Assembly: GCA_005503215.1 (NCBI GenBank)
Contig: SCNS01000004.1
Coordinates: forward strand, 124,001 to 188,000
Direction of reading: 5' to 3'
Source: Sphingomonadaceae bacterium 3R27C6
Lineage (GTDB): Bacteria; Pseudomonadota; Alphaproteobacteria; Sphingomonadales; Sphingomonadaceae
Length of the DNA stretch: 64,000 bases
Shown: positions 37,370-46,152 of the stretch, in pieces
Position numbering within the stretch: position 1 is the first letter of the stretch
How the letters are laid out: the number at the start of each line of letters is the position of its first letter
Notes under the pieces: model-generated
Told to the model about the DNA's origin: nothing
Database searches by the model: none
Seen by the model: the letters and a program-made list of their open reading frames with translations, nothing else
Made by a program: the position numbers and the translations under genes

Positions 37370-39922
37370 CTACCGCGCAGCTTCGACCCGAACCGTCCGG
37401 CTGGCGCGCTTGCCATCGGCGGAGCGGCTGCGCAGCTCTACGGCGCCGCTGACCGCCACCGGCCCGGCATAGCGCGTCCACGCGCCGCCCTCGACACGAT
37501 ATTCGATCGCGGTGCCGGGGAACATGCTGTTCGCCTCGAGCTTGCCGTTCGCGACCCGCGCGCCCGGCGGCGCGACGCGATAGGCGACGCCCATTTTTTC
37601 GAGCATCGGGAACTGTGCCGCGGTGCGCCCGGCGAAATCCTGCCAGCCCGCCTTGAGCTTCGCAGCGTCGACGCGTGTGTCACCCCATTCATAGCTCGCC
37701 CCCGCCTGATAGACCGGGGTCCACGGCGCCGGCGCCCACGCGCGTTCGGCGAGCGCGAGCAGGCGCGGGAAGAGCATATAATCGACCTGCGCGTCGGTGC
37801 GGATCGTCTCACTCCAGAGCTGCCCTTGCAGTCCCGCGACGCGGCGGCCCGGTTGCAGAACGGGCTTGTCCTCGATCGCCTTGCCCTCGGCCTGGATGTT
37901 GCGGATCGTCGCGGCGTTGGCGGGCAGGTTGCCCGGCATGAAGCCGAAGACCTGATACGGATCGACCCCACGCGAGGCCCAGTTATAACCGCCCTCGTCG
38001 GGGTGCGGCGCATAGGGCATGTCGAAATAACCAAGGTCGGGGATCGACAGCACGGCGTCCCAACCGCGGTTCATCTGGTCGTGCGCCTCGCGGATCGCGC
38101 CGGCGTGCAGCACGCCCCAAATGTTCGTTTGCACCTTCTTTGGCATCGCGGCGGTTTCGGTATGCCCCATGCCGTCGCTCCAGCCGGCGGCTTCCAGCCC
38201 CTTGGCGGCGAGGCTCTTGCTCACACGCTCGATGAAGCGCGGGGTGAGCTTGCCCGCATCACCGCCATTTTCGGCGATCATCGCCTTGCAGGCGGGCGAT
38301 TTGACCCAAGCGCCCGCGGTCTCGTCGGCGCCGAGGTGGAAGGTCTTGAGCGGCACGCCTGCCTGGCGGTGCATGTCGGCGAGCGCATCGACCACCGTGT
38401 CGACGAAGCGATAGGCCGCGGGCAGGCAGACATTGAGCGTGTTGTCGTTGTAATGCTGGATACTGCGATATTCGGTGGTGTCGGCGGGGTCGATCAGCCG
38501 GTAGGTCTCGGCCTCGGCCTTCTTGCCCGCGGCGATCATGCGGACGTAGCGAGCCTCCATCGCCCTGATCGCAGCGCGCGAGTGGCCGGGCATGTCGATC
38601 GACGGGATGACCTCGATCTGCCGCGCCGCCGCCGCCTGCACGATCGCGACATAGTCGGCGACGCTCAGATAGCCGTTGACGCCCCCCGGACCGTCGGGCC
38701 CCGCGCCCAGCTGCGGCAGAAGGCACGTCTGTTCGGCGGGGTCGTGGCACCGTTTCGACCCGACCGAGGCCAGTTCGGGGAGCGCCGGGATTTCGATGCG
38801 CCAGCCCTCGTCGTCGGCGAGATGGAGGTGCAGCTTGTTAAGCTTGTACGCCGCCATCGCTTCGACCAGCTTCAAAATCTGGTCGCGCCCATGGAAGTTG
38901 CGGCCAAGATCGATGTGGAGGCCGCGAAATCCATATTCCGGCGCATCCTCGACGTGGAGCGGCGCGAGCTTGCCCTTGTCGAACGCCGCCTGCTGCGCGA
39001 GCGAGCGTAGCGCGTGGCTTGCCCCCGCTGCGTCGTGCGCGGTGATGGCAATGCCCGATCCCTTGACGTCGAGAATATAGCCCTCGGCCTTTTTCGCGGC
39101 GGCGGGATCAATGCGGATCGTGAGCGGCAGCGCGCCGCCCTCAGGCGACCCGAGCGCCGCCAAAGCAGGCGCCACCGCGCCGCGTTCAACGCCGTTCAAT
39201 GTCAGCGCGATACCGCGGCCAAGGTCGATCGCCCGCCCCCTGCCCTGCACCGCCTTCGCCGGCTTCGGCAGGATCACGATGCTTTTCGCTTCGGGCGCCA
39301 GCCGTGCGGCCTGCACATCGAAGGCGCGTTCGGCGGTCAGCCAACGCGTCTTGTCGGCATCGCTCTTGGTCGCGAGCTTGGCCTCATCGGTCATCGGTGC
39401 GACAAAAGGCAGCGTCTCGAGCCCGGTCTCTGGATCGATCACCGCGCGCGTCGCCGCGATGGTGCGCGGTTTCAGCCCGTCGGCGACCAGATAGGCGTTG
39501 GGCATCGCGAACGCCTTTGAAAAATTCGAGCCAACGCCCCACAGCTTGATCTTGTGCGTCGAACCGGGGCGCAGCGTCACGCCGGGTTTCAGCGTCAATT
39601 GCTGGACGTCGCCATTGACGTGGCGGTGCGTAAAAATGTCGCTTTCGACGCGGGGCAGCGGATTGACGAAGCTGAAAGTGAGCGAGACCCCCTCGGTCGG
39701 CAGGTCGGCCGGCAGCGTTTCGGGCAGCGTCAGCGTGATCGTCGACAGGAAACAGCCGTCGATCCCGGCCGGGCACGCCGGGCGGTTGTCGATCACCTCG
39801 AGCCGATAACCCAGCGTGTCGGCGAAACGATCGAGCGCGGCTTGCGACGACGTGTCTGCCGCCAAAGCCTGAGGGGCGGCCAGCGCCGCAAGCGCTATCC
39901 CGATCAACCTCGTGGCCCGCAT
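37370..39922 (-). CDS. GH20 beta-N-acetylhexosaminidase (chitobiase type), exported
   Basis: A protein of about 850 residues with a signal peptide ending at QALAA. Residues about 30-180 are a chitobiase-type carbohydrate-binding N-domain, followed by a GH20b domain and the catalytic (beta/alpha)8 barrel beginning at YGFRGLHIDLGRNFHG. The catalytic Asp-Glu pair lies in HLGADETAGAW. A C-terminal immunoglobulin-like domain ends the protein. It should release GlcNAc from chito-oligosaccharides in the periplasm. The second ATG (39922) is preferred because GGGAG lies 7 nt upstream. It diverges from the GntR regulator gene. Confidence 0.95.
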   Translation of the reverse strand: MRATRLIGIALAALAAPQALAADTSSQAALDRFADTLGYRLEVIDNRPACPAGIDGCFLSTITLTLPETLPADLPTEGVSLTFSFVNPLPRVESDIFTHRHVNGDVQQLTLKPGVTLRPGSTHKIKLWGVGSNFSKAFAMPNAYLVADGLKPRTIAATRAVIDPETGLETLPFVAPMTDEAKLATKSDADKTRWLTAERAFDVQAARLAPEAKSIVILPKPAKAVQGRGRAIDLGRGIALTLNGVERGAVAPALAALGSPEGGALPLTIRIDPAAAKKAEGYILDVKGSGIAITAHDAAGASHALRSLAQQAAFDKGKLAPLHVEDAPEYGFRGLHIDLGRNFHGRDQILKLVEAMAAYKLNKLHLHLADDEGWRIEIPALPELASVGSKRCHDPAEQTCLLPQLGAGPDGPGGVNGYLSVADYVAIVQAAAARQIEVIPSIDMPGHSRAAIRAMEARYVRMIAAGKKAEAETYRLIDPADTTEYRSIQHYNDNTLNVCLPAAYRFVDTVVDALADMHRQAGVPLKTFHLGADETAGAWVKSPACKAMIAENGGDAGKLTPRFIERVSKSLAAKGLEAAGWSDGMGHTETAAMPKKVQTNIWGVLHAGAIREAHDQMNRGWDAVLSIPDLGYFDMPYAPHPDEGGYNWASRGVDPYQVFGFMPGNLPANAATIRNIQAEGKAIEDKPVLQPGRRVAGLQGQLWSETIRTDAQVDYMLFPRLLALAERAWAPAPWTPVYQAGASYEWGDTRVDAAKLKAGWQDFAGRTAAQFPMLEKMGVAYRVAPPGARVANGKLEANSMFPGTAIEYRVEGGAWTRYAGPVAVSGAVELRSRSADGKRASRTVRVEAAR

Positions 39923-40315
39923 TCCCATTCTCCCGATCGATAATTTGTATCTAATTTGTCATGCAGAAACTGACCGGTCAACGCCTTTCCATTCGGCTGT
40001 TTTATAGGAAAAAATGGCAAAGTTTCGGGAAGGGTCGCATTTTTCCTCGTGGCGGCCGCCAAATTGGTTTTATATTAGTACTGCAACCCGGCGTCGCTAG
40101 AGCGCAATCGTCGCGCGTTGGGCAGGGCGGCGCCTTGGCCGTTACGAATTTGACGGAGAAAAGCCGAATTGGTCCTATCTCAATCATATGAGGCGCGGGC
40201 AATCGGGTGGCCCCTTTTGCGCGAGCGGCTCGCAACAAAGATTGACGCGACGATACCAATGCAACACATAAGGCTGCGGCGCTGGTCCTATCGGCTGAAG
40301 CGCCTTTACCACCGG
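39923..40315. promoter_or_regulatory. Divergent control region between GH20 and gntR-family genes
   Basis: This 393-nt region holds no supported gene. It contains AT-rich segments near 39938-39957 and 40062-40081. ATTGGT boxes lie at 40063-40068 and 40168-40173 (plus) and 40255-40260 (minus). The same box opens the B. subtilis NagR site, so these are candidate operators for the regulator encoded next door. Confidence 0.5.
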
Positions 40316-41068
40316 ATGGAGCAAACGTCCTTGTCACTGATCGAACGCGTGGGTCCGCTGCAAAAGGACGATCCCACCCCGCTGTACCTTCAGTTGCAGA
40401 AGATCCTGCGCGACGCGATCGAGGGGCAGTTGGTCAAGGCCGAAGAGGCCATCCCGACCGAACGCGACCTCGCCGAGGAATTCGACGTGTCGCGCATCAC
40501 CGTGCGCAAGGCGATCGACGGACTGGTCGCCGATGGAATCGTTGCACGGCGCCGCGGCGCGGGAACCTTCGTCACACGGCCGCGCGTCGAGAAAAGCTTC
40601 TCCAAGCTCACGTCATTTTCGGAAGACATGGTGTCGCGCGGGCGCAAGCCCCACAGCAAGTGGATCAGCAAGACCGCGGGCGCGGTGACGCCCGAGGAAG
40701 CGCTGTCGCTCGGCCTGTCACCGGGCTCGCTCGTCTATCGCTTCCATCGCATCCGTTATGCCGACGACACGTCGATGGCGCTCGAATATGCGACGATCCC
40801 GGCTTATTGCCTGCCATCGGTCGAGACGGTCGGCGCGTCGCTCTATGAGGCGCTCGAAGCGGCGGGGCATCTGCCCGTGCGTGCGCTCCAGCGGCTACGC
40901 GCGGTCGCGTTCACCGCCGAACAAGCCGAGGTTCTGGGGATCGAGACCGGCACGCCCGGCCTGTTCATCGAACGGCGCGGATTTCTGCCCGACGGCCGCA
41001 CCGCCGAATTTACCCAGAGCTATTATCGCGGCGACGCCTATGACGTCGTGGCGGAGCTCAACGGATAG
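40316..41068 (+). CDS. nagR: GntR-family (HutC/NagR subfamily) regulator
   Basis: A 250-residue regulator. The winged HTH spans about 15-85 (PLYLQLQKILRDAIEGQL, IPTERDLAEEFDVSRITVRK, GAGTFVTRP). The rest is a UTRA effector domain (YRFHRIRYADDTSMALEYATI, FIERRGFLPDGRTAEFTQSYYRGDAYD). HutC-type regulators in GlcNAc loci bind GlcN-6-P or GlcNAc-6-P. The position between GH20 and the nag operon supports the NagR assignment. The ribosome site before the ATG at 40316 is weak. Confidence 0.85.
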   Translation: MEQTSLSLIERVGPLQKDDPTPLYLQLQKILRDAIEGQLVKAEEAIPTERDLAEEFDVSRITVRKAIDGLVADGIVARRRGAGTFVTRPRVEKSFSKLTSFSEDMVSRGRKPHSKWISKTAGAVTPEEALSLGLSPGSLVYRFHRIRYADDTSMALEYATIPAYCLPSVETVGASLYEALEAAGHLPVRALQRLRAVAFTAEQAEVLGIETGTPGLFIERRGFLPDGRTAEFTQSYYRGDAYDVVAELNG

Positions 41069-41412
41069 GCCGCGCAAAAAACCCTCGACGCAAATCCCGG
41101 CCAAGCCGCGCGGCAGCTCGCCCGCGCAACGCGAGATGCGCAACCGAATCCTCGCAGCCTGCGCGATCTGCATAAGGCCAATATCGGCAGCCATTTATTA
41201 CCAATACGCTACAAGCCCGCGCGCTATCGGTGGCCGACAGCGGTCACGCAAAATTTGATCGAGGATAGCTACACGCGCTGAAATGGGTGCACCACAAGCG
41301 AGGGACGGTCAAAATCCGGTCGCAGCAAACATATATCTTGATAGGACATATATAACCTATATAGTACCAATATATCGAAGGCTGCACAGCACCGACCGGG
41401 AGACAAGATTCT
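41069..41412. promoter_or_regulatory. Leader region of the nag operon with candidate NagR boxes
   Basis: A 344-nt region with no supported gene. An AT-rich segment (41328-41377) just upstream of the SIS gene contains ACCTATATAGTACCAAT. Reverse-strand ATTGGT boxes lie at 41200-41205 and 41367-41372; the latter is about 40 nt from the start codon and is the best operator candidate. GGGAG lies near 41398 before the ATG. Confidence 0.5.
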
Positions 41413-42450
41413 ATGACGCCCAACGCCGCATCAGACGGACGACAAACGCTGATGGAGCAGGAAGCGGGCGAGGCGGCGGACGCCGTCGCAAGGATGCTGG
41501 AGGCGAATCGCGAGGCGCTCGCCGCGATCGCCCGGCGCCTGCGCGCCTCGCCTCCCGCAGCGGTCGTGACCTGCGCGCGCGGATCATCCGATCATGCGGC
41601 GACCTATGCCAAATATCTGATCGAGACGATGACGGGGACGCCGACCGCGTCGGCGGCGCTGTCGATTGCATCGCTCTATGACGCCCCCGCGGTCACGGGA
41701 AACCGGCTGTGCCTCGCCATTTCGCAGTCGGGGAAGAGCCCCGACCTGCTCGCCGCGGTCGAACAGCAGCGCGATGCCGGCGCCTTCGTCGTTGCGCTCG
41801 TGAATGCCGGAGGCTCGCCGCTCGCGGCCATCGCCGATATCGTGATCCCGCTGTCCGCCGGGGTCGAGCGGTCGGTGGCCGCGACCAAATCCTATATCGC
41901 TTCGCTCGCCGCGATCGCCGCACTCGTCGCAGCCTGGTCGGAGGACGCGGCGCTTAAAAACGCGCTGACCGCCCTCCCCGGCCAGCTCGCGAAGGCGTTC
42001 GCGCTCGACTGGTCGCCCGCCGTCGGCGCCTTTCAGGGTGCCACGAACCTCTTCGTTCTCGGGCGTGGCTATGGCCTCGGCGTGGCACAGGAGGCGGCGC
42101 TTAAATTCAAGGAAACCTCGGGACTCCATGCCGAAAGCTTCAGCGCCGCCGAGGTCCGCCACGGCCCGATGGCGATCGTCGGGGATGCTTTTCACGTCCT
42201 CGCGCTCGGCGGCACCGACCGCGCCGCCGCCGGCGTTCGCGAAGTCGCCGACGAGTTCCGCGGGCGCGGCGCCACGGTCTTGCTCGCCGATCCCGCGGGC
42301 GGCGACCTGCCCGCCATCGCGGCGCATCCTGCGATCGAGCCGATCCTGTTGATCCAGAGCTTTTACCGCATGGCGAGCGCGCTGGCGCTGGCGCGGGGCC
42401 ATAACCCCGACTCGCCTCCGCATCTCAACAAGGTTACCGAGACTTTATGA
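41413..42450 (+). CDS. nagB-II: SIS-domain glucosamine-6-phosphate deaminase/isomerase (NagB-II type)
   Basis: A 345-residue protein with two sugar-isomerase (SIS) domains, like the C-terminal part of GlmS but with no glutaminase domain. ARGSSDHAATYAKYLIE and LAISQSGKSPDLL bind the sugar phosphate, and KFKETSGLHAESFSAAEVRHGP is the GlmS-like catalytic segment. The C-terminal HLNKVTETL is conserved. In nag operons this type replaces the classical NagB and converts GlcN-6-P to fructose-6-P and ammonia. It overlaps nagA by 4 nt. Confidence 0.9.
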   Translation: MTPNAASDGRQTLMEQEAGEAADAVARMLEANREALAAIARRLRASPPAAVVTCARGSSDHAATYAKYLIETMTGTPTASAALSIASLYDAPAVTGNRLCLAISQSGKSPDLLAAVEQQRDAGAFVVALVNAGGSPLAAIADIVIPLSAGVERSVAATKSYIASLAAIAALVAAWSEDAALKNALTALPGQLAKAFALDWSPAVGAFQGATNLFVLGRGYGLGVAQEAALKFKETSGLHAESFSAAEVRHGPMAIVGDAFHVLALGGTDRAAAGVREVADEFRGRGATVLLADPAGGDLPAIAAHPAIEPILLIQSFYRMASALALARGHNPDSPPHLNKVTETL

Positions 42451-43613
42451 TCTTTCGTTTCCATAACGGCCGGGTCGCACTGCCGGGCGGCGCCGTCGGC
42501 GCGGCGGACATCGTCGTCGCCGACGGCACCGTTACTGCCGTCACCCCCGCAGCCGACGCGCCCGCAGACCGGGAGATCGATCTGGACGGCGGCTGGCTCC
42601 TCCCCGGCTTCGTCGACACCCAGGTCAATGGCGGCGGCGGGGTGCTGTTCAACGATCAGGTCGATGTCGAAGCGATCGCGGCGATCGGCGCGGCGCATGC
42701 GCGCTATGGCACCACCGCCTTCCTGCCAACGCTGATCAGCGACACGCCGGCGCAGATCGCCGCCGCGCTCGCCGCGGTCGATGCCGCGATCGAGCAAGGG
42801 GTTCCGGGCGTCGTCGGCATCCATATCGAAGGCCCGTTCATCAACGAGGTGAAGCGCGGCATCCACGAGGCGCATCGTATCCGCCGCCTCGATGACGCCA
42901 TCCTCACGACGCTCACCGCGCCGCATCGCGGGCGCGTGATGCTGACGCTGGCGCCTGAACTCTGCGACGAGGACGACATCCGTACGCTCGTGCATCACGG
43001 GGTGATCGTCAGCGCGGGGCACAGCGATGCGACCTATGACGAAGCGCAGCGCGCGATCGGCGCGGGGCTCACCGGCTTCACCCATTTGTTCAACGCGATG
43101 TCGCCGCTGCACCACCGCAATCCGGGCGCGGTCGGCGCGGCGTTCGATTCCGATACCTGGTGCGGGCTGATCGTCGACGACGTCCATCTGCACCCGGCGG
43201 TCGTGCGACTGGCGGTGCATGCGAAGGGCAAGGAGCGGATCATGCTCGTCACCGATGCGATGCCGAGCGTGGGCACCGACGTCAGCGAATTCACGTTGCA
43301 GGGCAAGCGCATCGCGGTGAAGGACGGCGTCTGCATCTTCGAGGACGGCACGCTCGCGGGCACGCACCTCGATATGGCGTCGGCGCTGCGGAAGACGGTC
43401 GAGGTAACGGGGCTGTCCGTGCCCGATGTGTCGGCCATGGCGAGCGCGACGCCGGCCGCTTTCCTGTCTTTGCAGGACAGCATTGGGGCGATCGCGCCCG
43501 GGCAGCGCGCCGACTGGGTTTGGCTGGACGCCGGGCTCGAACCGCGCGCAACATGGATCGGCGGGCGGATCGTTCCAGACACCGCATCGGACCTTGTCCA
43601 AGCCGCACAATGA
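42447..43613 (+). CDS. nagA: N-acetylglucosamine-6-phosphate deacetylase
   Basis: A 388-residue amidohydrolase. DLDGGWLLPGFVDTQVNGGGG opens the barrel, HIEGPFINEVKRGIH carries the metal-binding Glu, SAGHSDATYDEA and FTHLFNAMSPLHHRNPG hold the metal-site histidines, and VTDAMPS the catalytic Asp. It supplies GlcN-6-P to the preceding deaminase. The ATG overlaps the upstream stop. Confidence 0.95.
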   Translation: MIFRFHNGRVALPGGAVGAADIVVADGTVTAVTPAADAPADREIDLDGGWLLPGFVDTQVNGGGGVLFNDQVDVEAIAAIGAAHARYGTTAFLPTLISDTPAQIAAALAAVDAAIEQGVPGVVGIHIEGPFINEVKRGIHEAHRIRRLDDAILTTLTAPHRGRVMLTLAPELCDEDDIRTLVHHGVIVSAGHSDATYDEAQRAIGAGLTGFTHLFNAMSPLHHRNPGAVGAAFDSDTWCGLIVDDVHLHPAVVRLAVHAKGKERIMLVTDAMPSVGTDVSEFTLQGKRIAVKDGVCIFEDGTLAGTHLDMASALRKTVEVTGLSVPDVSAMASATPAAFLSLQDSIGAIAPGQRADWVWLDAGLEPRATWIGGRIVPDTASDLVQAAQ

Positions 43614-43662
43614 TAAACAAGCCGCGCGACAACAAGCGGCGAAAGTTTTGGGGAATAAGCCG

Positions 43663-46152
43663 ATGAGCTTGATCATCACCTCTCCGCTCAGAGGATGGGC
43701 GACGACGCTGGACAGCGTTCCCGACCCCGTTTTTGCCCAGCGCATGATGGGCGACGGCGTCGCGATCCAGCCGCTGGGCGATACCGTCGTCGCGCCGTTC
43801 GACGGCGAGGTGGTGACGCTCCACGACGCGGGCCACGCGATTTCGCTGCGCAGCGCCGAGGGTGCCGAGGTGCTGATCCATATCGGGCTCGATACCGTGA
43901 TGCTGAAGGGCGAAGGTTTCACGCCGCTCGTTGCGATCGGCGACAAGGTATCGCGCGGCGACCCGCTGATCCGCTTCGATCTCGACGCGGTCGCGCTCGC
44001 CGCCACAAGCCTGATCACCCCGGTGATCGTGACCAATGCCGAGGCTTTTGCGATCAGCCGCCGCACCGTCGATTGTTCGATCGGCGCGTGCGAAGCACTG
44101 ATGACGCTCGTACCGGTGCAAGCCGAGGCGCGCCGCCGCTCGGATGACGGAACGGTGGTCGAACAGGCGGTGACGCTGTCGCTGCCGCACGGCATCCACG
44201 CGCGCCCAGCGGCACGGATCGGCGAAACGGCGCGGCGGTTCGAGGCCGACGTGCATTTGCTCAACGGCGACAAGCGCGGCGATGCGCGCAGCACCGTGGC
44301 GCTGCTCGCGCTCGGCACCGGCTTTGGCGATGACGTCATCGTGCAGGCGCGCGGCGACGATGCCGAGGCGGCGCTCGCCGCCGTCGTGGCGCTGCTCGCG
44401 ACCGACATGGGCGAAGGCGCGCCAGCGGCGACGCCCGATACCGCGAGCGCGGCGCAAATATTGCGCGCGGGACAGATCGGCGGCGTCATTGCCTCGCCCG
44501 GGCTCGCGATGGGTCCGGCGGCGCGGTTGCGGCAGGCCGAGATTGCGGTCGCGCGCGATGGCACCGGCGCCGCCCAGGAGCGCGCCGCGCTGCTCGCGGC
44601 ACGGAGCGAGGTTCGCGGGCAGATTGCAACGCGCGCCGACAGCGCGGACGGCAGCGTCGCGGCGGTCATGCACGCGCATCTTGCGCTGATCGACGATCCC
44701 GAACTGCTTGCGGGCGCGGAGAAACGCATCGCCGAGGGACGCAGCGCGGGCTTTGCGTGGCGCGGCGCGATCCACGACCAGGTCGATGCGATCCGCGCGA
44801 CGGGCAATGCGCATCTGATCGAACGCATCGACGACCTGATCGATATCGAGCGCCAATTGCTGTCGACGCTGACGGGCACCCCGCTCGACGGCAATGCCCT
44901 TCCGGCCGGAGCGATCGTGGTTGCCGAGGATTTGCTGCCGTCGCAGCTCGTGACGCTCGCAGGCGCGAAACCCGCCGGCATCTGCCTCGCGCGCGGTGGC
45001 CCGACCTCGCATGTCGCGATCCTCTGCGCGGGCATGGGCTTGCCTGCGCTCGTCGCGATGGGCGACGCGCTCGATGCGGTTGCCGACGGCGCGCCGCTCT
45101 TGCTCGACGCCGAGATGGGGCATGTCACAGTCGCCCCCTCGCTCGCCGATAGCGAAGCCTTCACAGCGCGCCTCGCCAAGCGCGATGCGCGGCGCGAAGC
45201 CGCAAAGGCGGCGGCAAGGGACGCTTGCCAAACGGCCGACGGCACGCGCATCGAAATCTTCGCCAATATCGGCACGGTCGAAGACGCCGTACTCGCCGCC
45301 GCGCAGGGCGCGGAGGGATCGGGGCTCGTCCGCAGCGAGTTTCTCTTCCTCGATCGCGATACCGCGCCGTCCGAGGATGAACAACACGCGGCCTATCAAG
45401 GCATTGCCGACGCGCTGGCGGGCACGCCCGTCATCATCCGCCTGCTCGACATCGGCGGCGACAAGCCCGCCGCTTACATCCCGATCGCGCACGAGGAAAA
45501 TCCGGCGCTCGGCCAGCGCGGCATCCGCGTCGCGCTCGCGCGGCCCGACCTGCTCGAAACGCAGCTTCGCGCGATCCTGCGCGTCGAGCCCGCCGGCCAG
45601 TGCAAAATCATGATCCCGATGGTCGCGAGCCTCGACGAACTGCGGCATGTCCGCGCGATCGTCGAGCGGCTGCGCGGCGAAATGGGGATCGCAACACCGG
45701 TCGAAGTCGGGGTGATGGTCGAAACCCCCGCCGCGGCGATGACGGCCGACCTGCTCGCCGCCGAGGCCGATTTCCTGTCGATCGGCACCAATGACCTCAC
45801 CCAATATGTGCTCGCGATGGACCGCGGCAATCCGGCGGTCGCCGCCGGAGTCGACGCGATGCACCCCGCCGTGCTGCGCATGATCGGCGAAACCTGCCGC
45901 CTCGCCACCGCGCGCGGGCGCTGGGTCGGCGTGTGCGGCGGGCTCGCCTCGGATCCCGCGGCGCTGCCGATCCTGGTCGGGCTCGGCGCAACCGAGCTCT
46001 CGGCCGTCCCCGGTTTCGTCGCCGAGGCGAAGCAGATCGTGCGCACCCTGACCCTGATCGAAGCGCGCGCACACGCCGAACTCGCGTTGCAATGCAAGTC
46101 GGCGGCCGAGGTTCGCGCGCTCGCCCGCGCATTCGAGGAGACACGGCGATGA
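43663..46152 (+). CDS. nagF: PTS multiphosphoryl protein IIA(Glc-like)-HPr-Enzyme I
   Basis: An 829-residue cytoplasmic fusion that carries the whole soluble PTS relay. Residues 1-150 are a Crr-type IIA domain; His58 and the phosphorylated His73 (LIHIGLDTV) align with the two active-site histidines of E. coli IIA. Residues about 165-250 are HPr, with His179 in PHGIHARPA. Residues about 265-829 are Enzyme I, with His450 in GGPTSHVAI and a GVCGGLASD loop with the conserved Cys. The single fusion implies a dedicated GlcNAc PTS, as in other alphaproteobacterial nag clusters. It overlaps the permease gene by 4 nt. Confidence 0.95.
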   Translation: MSLIITSPLRGWATTLDSVPDPVFAQRMMGDGVAIQPLGDTVVAPFDGEVVTLHDAGHAISLRSAEGAEVLIHIGLDTVMLKGEGFTPLVAIGDKVSRGDPLIRFDLDAVALAATSLITPVIVTNAEAFAISRRTVDCSIGACEALMTLVPVQAEARRRSDDGTVVEQAVTLSLPHGIHARPAARIGETARRFEADVHLLNGDKRGDARSTVALLALGTGFGDDVIVQARGDDAEAALAAVVALLATDMGEGAPAATPDTASAAQILRAGQIGGVIASPGLAMGPAARLRQAEIAVARDGTGAAQERAALLAARSEVRGQIATRADSADGSVAAVMHAHLALIDDPELLAGAEKRIAEGRSAGFAWRGAIHDQVDAIRATGNAHLIERIDDLIDIERQLLSTLTGTPLDGNALPAGAIVVAEDLLPSQLVTLAGAKPAGICLARGGPTSHVAILCAGMGLPALVAMGDALDAVADGAPLLLDAEMGHVTVAPSLADSEAFTARLAKRDARREAAKAAARDACQTADGTRIEIFANIGTVEDAVLAAAQGAEGSGLVRSEFLFLDRDTAPSEDEQHAAYQGIADALAGTPVIIRLLDIGGDKPAAYIPIAHEENPALGQRGIRVALARPDLLETQLRAILRVEPAGQCKIMIPMVASLDELRHVRAIVERLRGEMGIATPVEVGVMVETPAAAMTADLLAAEADFLSIGTNDLTQYVLAMDRGNPAVAAGVDAMHPAVLRMIGETCRLATARGRWVGVCGGLASDPAALPILVGLGATELSAVPGFVAEAKQIVRTLTLIEARAHAELALQCKSAAEVRALARAFEETRR

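Noticed and set aside
42363-46092. Very long open frames on the minus strand (more than 900 codons) opposite nagA and the PTS fusion.
   Set aside because: They are antisense to genes with complete catalytic motifs, have Arg/Ala/His-rich composition typical of GC-skewed shadow frames and match no family.
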